DNA of 64,000 bases from the NCBI RefSeq assembly GCF_000312385.1, contig NZ_HE997626.1, forward strand, positions 1,600,711 through 1,664,710, given 5' to 3'. The stretch's first letter is position 1. Each line of letters starts with the position of its first letter. Position numbers and translations under genes: made by a program. Positions 8,014-16,234 of the stretch are shown in pieces. Origin of the DNA: Tsukamurella sp. 1534 (GTDB taxonomy: Bacteria; Actinomycetota; Actinomycetes; Mycobacteriales; Mycobacteriaceae). Under the pieces are notes generated by a model. The model was not told the DNA's origin. It ran no database searches and saw only the letters and a program-made list of their open reading frames with translations.

Positions 8014-8967
8014 ATGGCAGTGAAACCGTCCCTGGTCCGTGCGGGAGCGTCGCTGGTGGGCGCCGGTATCGCCGGTGCCGCGTACGCCACCGTCCTCGAG
8101 CGCAACGCGTTCACGCTGCGTGAGCACACGCTGCCGATCCTGCCGCCGGGGACGCCCACGCTGAAGATCCTGCACATCTCGGATCTGCACATGACGCCCG
8201 GGCAGCGCCTCAAGCAGGCCTGGGTGCGCGAGCTCGCCGGCCTGGAGCCCGACCTCGTCGTGAACACGGGTGACAACCTCTCGCACCCCCGCGCGGTGCC
8301 GTCCGTCGTGCAGACTCTCGGCCCGCTGCTCGGCCGCCCGGGCCTGTTCGTGTTCGGCTCCAACGACTACTTCGGACCGACGCCCAAGAATCCGGCGAAG
8401 TACTTCGACAAGAACCACGAGCGGCAGTACGGCGAGCCGCTGCCCTGGCAGGACCTGCGGGCCGCGTTCTCCGAGCGCGGCTGGCTGGACGCCACGCACG
8501 CCAAGCACCGGCTCGAGGTGGGCGGCGTGACCATCGCCGTGGCGGGCGTCGACGATCCGCACATCGAGCGGGACCGGTACGAGACCATCGCCGGCCGGGC
8601 CGACGAGGCCGTCGACCTGCGGCTCGCGCTCACCCACTCACCCGAACCGCGGGTGCTGGACCGGTTCGCCAGCGACGGGTACGACCTGGCGCTGGCCGGC
8701 CACACCCACGGCGGACAGCTGTGCCTGCCGGTGGTGGGCGCGCTGGTGACCAACTGCGGCCTCGACCGGTCGCGGGTCAAGGGCGCCTCCGCCTGGGGGG
8801 CGCACATGAAGCTGCACGTCAGCGCCGGACTGGGAACCTCGCCGTGGGCGCCCTTCCGCACGTTCTGCCGTCCCGAGGCTTCGCTCCTCACCCTCGTCAG
8901 CGCTCCGGTCCGGGACCACGAGATCGAGATCGGCCCGGCGGTCACCCCGGAGGCGGTGCGCGCGTAG
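8014..8967 (+). CDS. membrane-associated calcineurin-like metallophosphoesterase
   Basis: A 317-residue protein with the complete metal-ligand series of the family: HISDLHMTPGQ, NTGDNL, GSNDY, and GHTHGGQLCLP near the C-terminus. A hydrophobic N-terminal stretch (about residues 5-25) probably anchors it in the membrane, as in YkuE-like enzymes. The substrate cannot be told from sequence. The gene is alone on its strand before tRNA-Pro. Confidence 0.87.
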   Translation: MAVKPSLVRAGASLVGAGIAGAAYATVLERNAFTLREHTLPILPPGTPTLKILHISDLHMTPGQRLKQAWVRELAGLEPDLVVNTGDNLSHPRAVPSVVQTLGPLLGRPGLFVFGSNDYFGPTPKNPAKYFDKNHERQYGEPLPWQDLRAAFSERGWLDATHAKHRLEVGGVTIAVAGVDDPHIERDRYETIAGRADEAVDLRLALTHSPEPRVLDRFASDGYDLALAGHTHGGQLCLPVVGALVTNCGLDRSRVKGASAWGAHMKLHVSAGLGTSPWAPFRTFCRPEASLLTLVSAPVRDHEIEIGPAVTPEAVRA

Positions 8968-9031
8968 CGTCGCTCACCTGCGGATTTCATGCCCGACGGT
9001 GGCTGTAGTAACCTTGTCGAGGTTCTCAAAA

Positions 9032-9105
<74 letters not shown>

Positions 9106-9128
9106 CTCGTTGGTTGAGACGACAGCAG

Positions 9129-9162
9129 GGCCCCTGATCAGTGGAGACACTGGCCAGGGGCC
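9129..9162. terminator. hairpin terminator after tRNA-Pro
   Basis: GGCCCCTG (9129-9136) pairs with CAGGGGCC (9155-9162), and an inner CAGTG/CACTG extends the stem. The sequence CTTACTTGT follows. It would end the tRNA transcript; the gene reading toward it from the other side ends at 9178. Confidence 0.7.
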
Positions 9163-9177
9163 TTACTTGTTGCGCGT

Positions 9178-9636
9178 CTACATCGTGGCGGCGCTGAGCA
9201 GATAGGCCGCGACAGCGAGGGCTGCAACCAGGACGACGAGAAGCGCGACCACCGCGAGTGCGATCGGTCGCCGATCGACGTGTGCTGGCATCGACGCTTC
9301 TGCCTCGGCGGTACCCGGAGTCGGCGGTTCGGGTTCCTCCGGGGCTCCGACGGCCTCGCGCCACACCTCGCGCCACCGGTCCTTCGGCCAGGCCGTGACC
9401 CTGTCGGAAGTGGACGCGCTGACCTCGTCGCGGCGTGCGGCCGAGATCTGGAGGTAGGTGATCACCGGTTCGAGATCGCCGAACCTGCTCGGTACGTGCC
9501 GGCCGGCACGCCAATCGCTGATCCGTTGCCGACTGACTCCGACGCCGGAGTCGGCCACCTCCGTCACGCTTGGATCGCCGGCCTCCGCGAACGCGCGTTG
9601 CAGCGCGGAGGCGAGTGTGGTGTTCCCCGTGGTCAT
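9178..9636 (-). CDS. membrane-anchored helix-turn-helix protein
   Basis: A 152-residue protein with an N-terminal DNA-binding-like region (VTEVADSGVGVSRQRISDWR, then AGRHVPSRFGDLEPVITYLQ) typical of phage-type XRE domains. A proline/glutamate-rich linker follows, and then one C-terminal transmembrane helix (about residues 126-149). This looks like a tail-anchored regulator or sensor. Its ATG overlaps the stop of the upstream small membrane protein, so the two are probably coupled. Confidence 0.7.
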   Translation of the reverse strand: MTTGNTTLASALQRAFAEAGDPSVTEVADSGVGVSRQRISDWRAGRHVPSRFGDLEPVITYLQISAARRDEVSASTSDRVTAWPKDRWREVWREAVGAPEEPEPPTPGTAEAEASMPAHVDRRPIALAVVALLVVLVAALAVAAYLLSAATM

Positions 9637-9875
9637 GACGTGAGTAGCCCGTAGAGCTTGATCAGGTTCTGCCAGAGCAACCAGCCCGCGATGACCGTGA
9701 TGACGGTGAACGCTCCCCACACGGTCCACGTGCCGATGACCTCGGCGGCGGCCGGGAGCCGCGGCAGCGTCAGGGCACAGGCGACGATCAGAACGGCTCC
9801 GACGAAGACGCTGAGGGTGGCCGTCAGCGCGTCGCCGCGAGTCTGCTCGCCGCCTCCTGGGGGCTTTTCAACCAT
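9633..9875 (-). CDS. small two-helix membrane protein
   Basis: An 80-residue protein with two hydrophobic segments (about residues 18-40 and 48-70), ending in WLLWQNLIKLYGLLTS. I do not recognise it. I chose the ATG at 9875 over one at 9905 because a promoter reads into it on the minus strand: TTGCAG, a 16-base spacer and TATCGT, with seven bases to the ATG, giving a leaderless start. The stop overlaps the start of the helix-turn-helix protein. Confidence 0.6.
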   Translation of the reverse strand: MVEKPPGGGEQTRGDALTATLSVFVGAVLIVACALTLPRLPAAAEVIGTWTVWGAFTVITVIAGWLLWQNLIKLYGLLTS

Positions 9876-10188
9876 GGTAGTGACGATACTGCAGAAGTGA
9901 ATCACTGCAACGGATCCAGTGTTTTTCCGACACTGATCGCGCGCCCGATCGGGTGCAACGCCGCCGCGCTATCTGATTCATCCACTCCGGCGGGGTTTGC
10001 GAAGGTAACAGTTGGATCACGGATACTCTCGTTGACCTGCGGTGACGTCCGCCGGTTGGCGCCGGACCGCGCCGGATTGTTGAACCGGCGGAGGTTTCCG
10101 TGCTCTGGTGAACACATCGATCGCCGATCTCGAATCGCATCCAGCGACACGGAGACGGCAACCCATCCTGCTGAAGAATCGAGGCATC
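9876..10188. other. divergent intergenic region of the accessory block
   Basis: The stretch between the divergent genes contains the minus-strand promoter described for the small membrane protein. It also holds a GGAGG (10090-10094) that could serve an alternative GTG start at 10108 for the large plus-strand gene. I see no RNA gene, repeat or further coding region in it. Confidence 0.4.
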
Positions 10189-11892
10189 ATGGCGTCTCTG
10201 TCCGACGAGACCGAGCAGTTCGCTGAGGGCTCCCCTCCGGTTCATCAAACCCGGCCACAGCACGCCGTCGGCTCCGACGCCCCGGGCGTCGGCCGCGCCG
10301 GCTGGTGGGTCATCACCATCACCGCCGGAATGCTCCTCGTTATGGGTGTCGTGCACGCCGTGTTCGGCCCTGTGCGCTATTGGACGCCGGTGCCCGTGGT
10401 GTTCCTCGCGTACTTCTTCGTCTCCGGCGCGATCAGCCTGGTGTTCTGGACGGGCGTAAGTGAAATCCGTGCTCCGGAGCTGAACACCCACGAACCCGCA
10501 CCCCTGGCGACGCGGGCCGCCGCCGCGGCCGGTGCCGTCGGTGTCGCCTCCGCACTCGTGCTCCTCCCGGTGGGCCTGACGGACGCGCCGGCGAACGCGC
10601 TGCCCTGCCCGGACGGGAGCAACACCTGCGGCCCCACGGCCCCCACCTTCGACCCCGGCCCCACTCAGGGCGGCAACACCACCGCCCCGCAGGCGCCGCA
10701 GACCACGATCCCCGGTTACACCCCGCCGAACACCCCTGCCGCTCCGACGCAGGGCACACCGAACGACGGGGGCAACTTCCACGTCCAGACCCCGGACTTC
10801 GGCACCCCGGAGCCCGGGTCGTGCATCGTCGGATGCGACGCCACACCGGCGCAGCCCCCGAGGATCCCCGGCAACGAGGCCACCGCGCCGACCGCCGGCC
10901 AATCGCAGAACCCCGCGCAGCAGAACCCCGTCACGACCGCTCCGAACACCCCGCGCGTGCCGACCTCGACCCCGAAGCTGCGCACCCCGGTACCGGAGAC
11001 CACGACGTCGACCACCCGCAACCGCACGGTCAGTGACCGCGACAACAACGACCGCGACGAGAACAGGGATGAGGACCGCCCCGGCTGGCCGTACGCCGTC
11101 GCGGAGCTCGCAGCGGTGGCCGGCACCTACCGGCGACGGACTGCGTGGGCGAACAGAGCGCTGCGGGACGGTCGAGCCGTCGCGGACAACACGATAACCG
11201 AGGTGACGCGCGATGCGACTGTTGTCAGCAAGCCGTCCGCTTCGAGCGTTCCTGCTCCGGCGCCTCCCGTGGGAAGTGACAACCAGGCTGTGTACGGATC
11301 TGAGAGCGGCATCGCAAACAGGCTCGAGGGGGCAACTGACCTTCGGGCTAACGGCTGGGCCGTGGTGGCGTACTTCAAAGGTTCGGGGAAGCCGACCGCG
11401 GCAAGTTTCCTATCGCACTACCTTGGTAATAGCGGCACGCCGATGACTCTGCCCGCGTCGACGGTTGACGCTTGGACGTCGGAAGCGACGACCGCCTACC
11501 AGACTCCTGTTAAGGGCGCTGTGGACACCCTGAGAAACGAAGCGCTCCAAGCAGCGCTGCAGCAGGCGAAGGACGCTGGGCAAACCGTCACAACCTCCGG
11601 CAATACGCGATGGATCGCCGGTGTCTCCGGAAACTCCGAAGATTCTGTAACCACGTTGGGGCGCTATGCCGTATCGGTTGCTTACTCCGTCACGATGGAT
11701 CCCGATGGCAACTTCTCCATGGCATGGCGCCCCGATGTGTCCGACTACTACAACTTCTCCCCGCAGGGCGACTGGGGCGACATCCAGCACCAGACGTCAT
11801 CGAACATGGTGAAGCTGTACGAACTGGGCTACGCAAACGAGTTCCTGGTCACAGGGTCGGGCACTGTGCAGAGTCTCGCAGGGACGATCTAG
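10189..11892 (+). CDS. large membrane-anchored protein with proline/threonine-rich linker and unknown C-terminal domain
   Basis: About 567 residues. The N-terminal ~150 residues hold three hydrophobic segments (beginning GWWVITITAG, PVPVVFLAYFF and AGAVGVASALVLLP). Then come about 160 residues of Pro/Thr/Asn-rich low-complexity linker, an acidic-basic stretch (DRDNNDRDENRDEDR), and a folded C-terminal region of about 200 residues ending with a DYYNF segment. The shape resembles a membrane-tethered exported effector, but I cannot name the final domain. The ATG at 10189 has GAGG just upstream; a GTG at 10108 behind GGAGG is the alternative. Codon use loosens and GC falls toward the 3' end. Confidence 0.6.
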   Translation: MASLSDETEQFAEGSPPVHQTRPQHAVGSDAPGVGRAGWWVITITAGMLLVMGVVHAVFGPVRYWTPVPVVFLAYFFVSGAISLVFWTGVSEIRAPELNTHEPAPLATRAAAAAGAVGVASALVLLPVGLTDAPANALPCPDGSNTCGPTAPTFDPGPTQGGNTTAPQAPQTTIPGYTPPNTPAAPTQGTPNDGGNFHVQTPDFGTPEPGSCIVGCDATPAQPPRIPGNEATAPTAGQSQNPAQQNPVTTAPNTPRVPTSTPKLRTPVPETTTSTTRNRTVSDRDNNDRDENRDEDRPGWPYAVAELAAVAGTYRRRTAWANRALRDGRAVADNTITEVTRDATVVSKPSASSVPAPAPPVGSDNQAVYGSESGIANRLEGATDLRANGWAVVAYFKGSGKPTAASFLSHYLGNSGTPMTLPASTVDAWTSEATTAYQTPVKGAVDTLRNEALQAALQQAKDAGQTVTTSGNTRWIAGVSGNSEDSVTTLGRYAVSVAYSVTMDPDGNFSMAWRPDVSDYYNFSPQGDWGDIQHQTSSNMVKLYELGYANEFLVTGSGTVQSLAGTI

Positions 11893-11896
11893 GAAT

Positions 11897-12466
11897 ATGA
11901 CCCGACGTAAAGCGGTCTGGTTGGGAGTGGCGGTTCTTGTTGTTTCCGCTATTGCTCTGGTGTCGGCGACCTTGTACCTGGAGCATCGGGAGAGAGACCA
12001 GGAGCGCCACACCTTCGACACCGTCGAGCGGTACCTCACGATCCCACTCACGAGCCTGGGGTCCGACGAGTACCACTCTTATCAGAGTGACGACGCCTGG
12101 TTGGACTCGTACGCCTTGTCGAGCGTGGCTGTTAACAACGCCGATCCGGTGAAGGGGCTGAGGTTCCAGACCCGAAACACCGCAGTCGCCGAATCGCAGT
12201 TCTTGTCCATTGCTCTTGAGGAACTACCGGCTGATGGTTGTGTCAAGAATCCCGGGAACGTCCAGAGGGCGCTTTCAGAGCCAGAGAACCTGGCGTTGAA
12301 ACTGGTGAACGCCTCACTGCTGAGCTGCGATATGCCGACAAGGTTCGCTTCAAAAGAATGGAACGAGGACGGGCAAGACGTACGCGTAAGCATCTTCTCG
12401 CAAGACGAAGGCACGTCAGGCGGCCCAGTTCGGATTGTCGCCGCGGTCGAGGTTACGAAACCGTAG
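11897..12466 (+). CDS. hypothetical single-helix membrane protein
   Basis: A 189-residue protein with one N-terminal transmembrane helix (about residues 7-27) and an otherwise soluble, probably extracytoplasmic domain with two cysteines (ADGCVKNP and LLSCDMP) that could form a disulphide. It starts four bases after the large protein's stop, so the two are almost certainly one operon. I find no family. A partner or immunity role for the upstream protein is possible but unproven. GC is clearly below the window average. Confidence 0.6.
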   Translation: MTRRKAVWLGVAVLVVSAIALVSATLYLEHRERDQERHTFDTVERYLTIPLTSLGSDEYHSYQSDDAWLDSYALSSVAVNNADPVKGLRFQTRNTAVAESQFLSIALEELPADGCVKNPGNVQRALSEPENLALKLVNASLLSCDMPTRFASKEWNEDGQDVRVSIFSQDEGTSGGPVRIVAAVEVTKP

Positions 12467-12604
12467 GTCGTCTGCTCCGCGGGCGCATGTCTCCCGATGA
12501 CGAGATTCGAGCGGCACCCGCGGCGCGAATGCGCGGCTACTGCCGCGGCGGAGTCGCGCAGGCGGAGTTCGTTAAGCTCAAGTACCCGGGCGAGTGAGGG
12601 GATC

Positions 12605-13162
12605 ATGAGTCGAGTCCGTTCACGGAGGCGAATCGTCCGGGTGCTGTTCGCGCTCGCCCTGTTTGCGATCTTCGCCGCTATGGCAGCTCGGATTGCTTGG
12701 CTGTCTGCGAGCGAGGACTCGAGAACCGCCTGGCGCTACTGGTGGACCGGTGTTCCTGAAGTGTCCGCACTTACGGATCTGCAGATGGGGGAAGACGCTG
12801 GACGCGTCGTCGCCGGCCTGAACACGAGGGACCCGATGATGGTCGGTATCCGAGGAAATCTCCCAGGAGTGACAACACCTGAGAGTAGACCCTTCTCACC
12901 AGAGGTGCTCGAGTTGATCACGGCGGCGATGCCACCACCCGGTTGCGGATACTCCGTTGAGGACGTTGTCGACGTCGGTGAAACAGGAGGAAAGAAGGTA
13001 CCGGGTGCCGTTCGTCCGATGCCTTCACGACGGGTCGATGTGAAGGTGATCCAACACTGCCGAGATGCCACAACGCCTTATGATCGAGAAGAGCGGACGA
13101 TATCGTTGTTCTATAAGGCTGACGCTCTGACGTGGGAGTTGTCCGGACTTTCCGGACCATAA
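12605..13162 (+). CDS. hypothetical single-helix membrane protein
   Basis: A 185-residue protein: a basic start (MSRVRSRRRIVRV), one transmembrane helix (about 12-31), then a soluble domain with two cysteines (PPPGCGYSV and IQHCRDA). The architecture matches the preceding gene although the sequences differ. A GAGGGG site lies five bases before the ATG. Unrecognised, and low in GC for this genome. Confidence 0.58.
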   Translation: MSRVRSRRRIVRVLFALALFAIFAAMAARIAWLSASEDSRTAWRYWWTGVPEVSALTDLQMGEDAGRVVAGLNTRDPMMVGIRGNLPGVTTPESRPFSPEVLELITAAMPPPGCGYSVEDVVDVGETGGKKVPGAVRPMPSRRVDVKVIQHCRDATTPYDREERTISLFYKADALTWELSGLSGP

Positions 13163-13440
13163 CATCACGCTTCGGTCCGCTGTGCTTCGCGCGGTTAGGG
13201 TCCGTTCAACGAGGGCGACACTCATCTCGACGGTGCGAGCGCGGCGTCCTTCGTGATGCGGTATGCCGAGGCGCGGTTGATTTCGAACGTCGTCGCCGAA
13301 GGCGCTGGCGGTCGACAATGCGGCTCCCACATCCATGTGTTCAGCATGTGTCATTGTTCACGTATGGCAAGTATCGGCGACGCCGCGGGGCCGGGGCCAG
13401 GCAGATAGCAGCACGCAGGCCCAGCTGGATCGGGCCCAGA
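13163..13440 (-). pseudogene. intergenic region with a relic of the small membrane protein gene
   Basis: On the minus strand an ATG at 13336 opens with MDVGAALSTASAFG, matching the start of the intact neighbour (MDVGAVFTIAYAFG at 14305). The match then stops and the frame runs into the opposite gene. The segment 13295-13370 is a diverged copy of 14264-14339, covering promoter, start codon and first codons. This is best read as a truncated duplicate. Confidence 0.5.
13295..13370. repeat. 76-bp repeat, copy 1
   Basis: Pairs with 14264-14339. Over the 50-bp promoter/start half I count about 42 of 50 identical bases. It spans the region upstream of an ATG on the minus strand plus about 14 codons. 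Confidence 0.75.
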
Positions 13441-14049
13441 TTAGACCAGTCCAGAACTGCGGGGTTGTCCACAGAGGTCACGTCGACCCGGTGCACCACT
13501 GTGCGTCTTGGGAATCGCGCATGGGTCCCGTGATGCGATCCCGATCTTCGACAGGCCATCCTCCTGCTTGGTGACCATCGTCACACGGCACTGGCCGGTA
13601 GTCATGGTTCGCGTTTCGAATCCAGTGCAGCCCTCGAAGACTCCGGTGGTGACGAAGTAGTCGACGATCGGCCCTGAAACGTCGCGTGGTGTGCCGCCCT
13701 CGTTCACGCTTTGCGAACCGCGAGTCGTCTGCCCCGCGCGAACACAGGGCGGTACTCGAGGATGGGCGTCGACCGCCTCCGCTCCGGGGACGGTCTTAAC
13801 GACGAACTCGTCTGCCGCGGCGGCGGTCAGAGTGAAGACAAGGTCGATCGACGTGAGGTCGTTCTTCCACCCGCCCTTTTCGAGTCTCGCTGTCAAGGCG
13901 TTCGCCGTGTTGGGGACGGTGACGCCGGCTGCGGACGAGAGTTGCAGGATCTCGTCTGTGGACGGCTCTTTCGGCTCGGTGCCGCATCCGGCGACGGTCA
14001 CGCAACACGCCACCACAAAGCACACGCCGATGCGCCTCATTGGAATCAC
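13441..14049 (-). CDS. hypothetical lipoprotein
   Basis: A 202-residue protein with a signal peptide and lipobox (CVTVAGCGTEP), so probably anchored to the outer face of the membrane. The mature part has several cysteines and no family I recognise. The GTG at 14049 follows ACGGGGGCG; an ATG at 14040 is the alternative. It lies 22 bp downstream of the small membrane protein gene on the same strand, likely one operon. Confidence 0.6.
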   Translation of the reverse strand: MIPMRRIGVCFVVACCVTVAGCGTEPKEPSTDEILQLSSAAGVTVPNTANALTARLEKGGWKNDLTSIDLVFTLTAAAADEFVVKTVPGAEAVDAHPRVPPCVRAGQTTRGSQSVNEGGTPRDVSGPIVDYFVTTGVFEGCTGFETRTMTTGQCRVTMVTKQEDGLSKIGIASRDPCAIPKTHSGAPGRRDLCGQPRSSGLV

Positions 14050-14071
14050 AACGCCCCCGTCTCAGTGTGGG

Positions 14072-14305
14072 TCAACGCCAGCCTTCGGGCGGAGGGCGGT
14101 GTTCGCTGCTGCCGATGTGATGGGCTGGCGGAGGCACGTAGCGCCATTCGTCCTCCTCGCCGAGCGTCCACTTACGGAAGTGTGGGGTGAACCCGCCCGA
14201 CCACTCTCCCCGCTTCTGGCGCCGGCGGACGACGACCAACAGGGCGATGGGGATAAGGGCGCTGCCGAAGGCGTAGGCGATCGTGAATACGGCTCCCACA
14301 TCCAT
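14072..14305 (-). CDS. small membrane protein with C-terminal polar tail
   Basis: A 77-residue protein: one transmembrane helix (about residues 6-26), a basic stop-transfer patch RRRQKRG, then a polar tail with tryptophans and a PPPAHHIG segment. I do not recognise it. The start is fixed by the duplicated relic at 13336, which shares the same opening residues. It probably leads a two-gene operon with the lipoprotein downstream. Confidence 0.55.
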   Translation of the reverse strand: MDVGAVFTIAYAFGSALIPIALLVVVRRRQKRGEWSGGFTPHFRKWTLGEEDEWRYVPPPAHHIGSSEHRPPPEGWR

Positions 14306-14339
14306 GCGTTCAGTATGTGCTATTTTTCGCATATAGCAA
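14264..14339. repeat. 76-bp repeat, copy 2, including a promoter-like dyad
   Basis: The intact copy, belonging to the small membrane protein gene. Read on the minus strand, the upstream part holds TGCTAT, a nine-base gap, then ATAGCA, an inverted repeat just before the start codon. In copy 1 the dyad is degraded. Confidence 0.7.
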
Positions 14340-14398
14340 CTGACGAACGCGTTCCGAACAGGGCGCGCCTGCGGCGACGAGTGTGCGACTCTGGATCC

Positions 14399-14776
14399 AT
14401 GCCCTCTTCGCCCGCTCAAGCGGTAGACCTCAAAGACAAGTTGTCGCTGTTCTCCGAACACTGGTCGCCGAAGGTGATCGCGCGGATGAATGACTACGAG
14501 ATCAAGGTCGTCAAGCTCGACGGCGAGTTCGTGTGGCACTCGCACCAGGACACCGACGAGATGTTTCTGGTTCTGTCAGGCGAGTTGGAGATCCAGCTGC
14601 GCGACCAGACAGTGACGGTCGGCCCGGGGCAGCTGTACGTCGTGCCGCGCGGAGTGGAGCACCGCCCCACCGCTTCCAGTGAGGTCCATGCAGTGATCAT
14701 CGAGCCCGCCGGAGTCGTGAACACCGGGGACGCGGGCGGCGCTCTGACCGCCGCTTACGACGACAGCCTCGCGTAG
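14399..14776 (+). CDS. cupin-domain protein
   Basis: A 125-residue single cupin. The first motif is WHSHQDTDEMFLVLSGELEI (histidines and glutamate as metal ligands); the second is PGQLYVVPRGVEHRPTA with the last ligand histidine. Such small cupins bind a divalent metal, but their substrate varies and is not readable here. GC returns to the genome norm, so it marks the end of the accessory block. Confidence 0.85.
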   Translation: MPSSPAQAVDLKDKLSLFSEHWSPKVIARMNDYEIKVVKLDGEFVWHSHQDTDEMFLVLSGELEIQLRDQTVTVGPGQLYVVPRGVEHRPTASSEVHAVIIEPAGVVNTGDAGGALTAAYDDSLA

Positions 14777-14833
14777 CACGGCCCCGGTCCCGCACTCCGT
14801 GACTCCACGGGCCGGTCCGGTCCGCAGTTCTCG

Positions 14834-15328
14834 TCAATTGGACGACGGTGCCTTCTTCGGGGGCGGGCACTTTCCGGTGCGTTCGCCGATGGAGTTGATC
14901 TCGGCGTTGGAGCGGGGATCGCCCGCGTAGTTGATCTGATCAGTGCACTTCGCCGTCTCCTTCTCGATCGGCGGCGGGCACTTGCCGGTGCGTTCGCCGA
15001 TGGAGTTGATCTCGGCGTTGGATCGCGGGTCGCCCGCGTAATTGATCCGGTCGGTGCAGCGGCGAGCCTCCTGCGCCGGCGTGGTCGGGCCGGGCTCGGG
15101 TTGTCTCGGCTTGGTCGTCGGCCGCTGCGCCGGCGTGTGTTTCGTGGCGGGCGCTTCCGGGGCGTGCGTCTCGACGGTCCCGGTCTGGACCGACGCCGGA
15201 TTCGACGCGGTGATCGACGCCGTCTCGGGAGCCGGTGTGCCGCCGGTGTCGTTCGAGCACGCGGCCCCGGAGAGCACCGTCAGGCCGAGGGCCGCGGAAA
15301 CCAGCGTGCGCACGAACTGCTTCGTCAT
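14834..15328 (-). CDS. lipoprotein with two near-identical 30-residue C-terminal repeats
   Basis: A 164-residue protein. The signal peptide ends in the lipobox LSGAAC (Cys24), then a Thr/Pro-rich spacer of about 60 residues, then two tandem units that each read C-T-D-x-INYAGDPRSNAEINSIG, followed by ERTGKCPPP. Each unit has two cysteines, probably disulphide-bonded. No enzyme motif is visible. A wall- or ligand-binding module displayed outside the cell is plausible. The ATG at 15328 is chosen because it gives a proper signal peptide. Confidence 0.7.
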   Translation of the reverse strand: MTKQFVRTLVSAALGLTVLSGAACSNDTGGTPAPETASITASNPASVQTGTVETHAPEAPATKHTPAQRPTTKPRQPEPGPTTPAQEARRCTDRINYAGDPRSNAEINSIGERTGKCPPPIEKETAKCTDQINYAGDPRSNAEINSIGERTGKCPPPKKAPSSN

Positions 15329-15450
15329 CGATCGCCTCTTCTCGAGTAGGGATGGCCGTGGATACGCGCTGTGAGGCTCAACGCTGCGAACAAGTGTCGA
15401 CACCGGAATGTCGCCCCGGGCTCCCGGCGGCGTTACCCGAGGGGCCGCGG

Positions 15451-16062
15451 TCAGGCCGTCGCGCGGCCGAGAACGAGGGGAGAGGACGGCACCGGCGCCC
15501 ACGCGGGCGCGAGCATCCGGTCCTCGACGGCGGAGATCGTGAACCCCGCCGACCGGATCATGCCGGCGGCGTCCCGATGGGTGTGGCAGTTGCCGAACAG
15601 TCTGGGCCAGAACGTCCCGTCGACCAGCTTCTGCAGGCCCTCCAGCATCCCGCCCTCGGCGGAGACGTGCTCGAGGAAGCGCAGCTCACCGTCGGGGCGC
15701 AGGAGCGAACGGACCTGCGCGACGGCGGCTTCCGGGCCCGGGAGCGAGCACAGTACGAGACTGAACACGGCGGCGTCGAACGGCTCGGCGGAGGTGAACT
15801 CGTCGAGTCGCTCGGGCCGCACCTCGAACCGCCCGTCCGTCGCCGCGCGCTCGGCCCGGACCCGCAGCCCCTCCGCGGGCTCCAGCGCCACGACGGACGT
15901 CACCTCCGGCGGGTACAGCGGGAAGTTCGTGCCGGTTCCGGCGCCGATCTCGAGGACCCTGCCGGCGAGCCCTGCCAGGTTGCGCCGCCGCAGCTCGCCG
16001 ATCAGCGGCGGCTCGTTCCGCACGATCGCCGGCCACACCTTCACGAACAGGGAATCGCCCAT
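15451..16062 (-). CDS. class I SAM-dependent methyltransferase
   Basis: A 203-residue protein with the Rossmann methyltransferase motif I (RVLEIGAGTGTNFPLY), motif II acidic end (VVALEPAEGL), and FSLVLCSLPGPEAAV plus RPDGELRFLEHVSAEGG as later motifs. It resembles the actinobacterial UbiE/thiol-methyltransferase-like group of small enzymes. The acceptor substrate is unknown. The ATG at 16062 gives the expected domain start. Confidence 0.85.
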   Translation of the reverse strand: MGDSLFVKVWPAIVRNEPPLIGELRRRNLAGLAGRVLEIGAGTGTNFPLYPPEVTSVVALEPAEGLRVRAERAATDGRFEVRPERLDEFTSAEPFDAAVFSLVLCSLPGPEAAVAQVRSLLRPDGELRFLEHVSAEGGMLEGLQKLVDGTFWPRLFGNCHTHRDAAGMIRSAGFTISAVEDRMLAPAWAPVPSSPLVLGRATA

Positions 16063-16234
16063 CACCGGTCTCCTCGGGTCTCGTCCCTTCTTGGTACCCC
16101 ACCCGGCCCGCCGTGGCCAGCCCCGCGCGACACGGGCGGAACGCACCGAAGCCGGAATCCACAGGTGGACCAGGGTTGCCGTTCCCGCCGAACCGCTCGG
16201 TCGCGTGCGCGGACCGGGGTAGCGTCCGGGGCCC

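Noticed and set aside
12487-12597. 36-codon frame between two accessory genes
   Set aside because: Short, no clear ribosome site and no recognisable sequence; it may be chance.
13463-13471. Single perfect TTGTCCACA, a mycobacterial-type DnaA box
   Set aside because: Isolated and inside the end of a lipoprotein gene; no cluster or AT-rich region suggests an origin.
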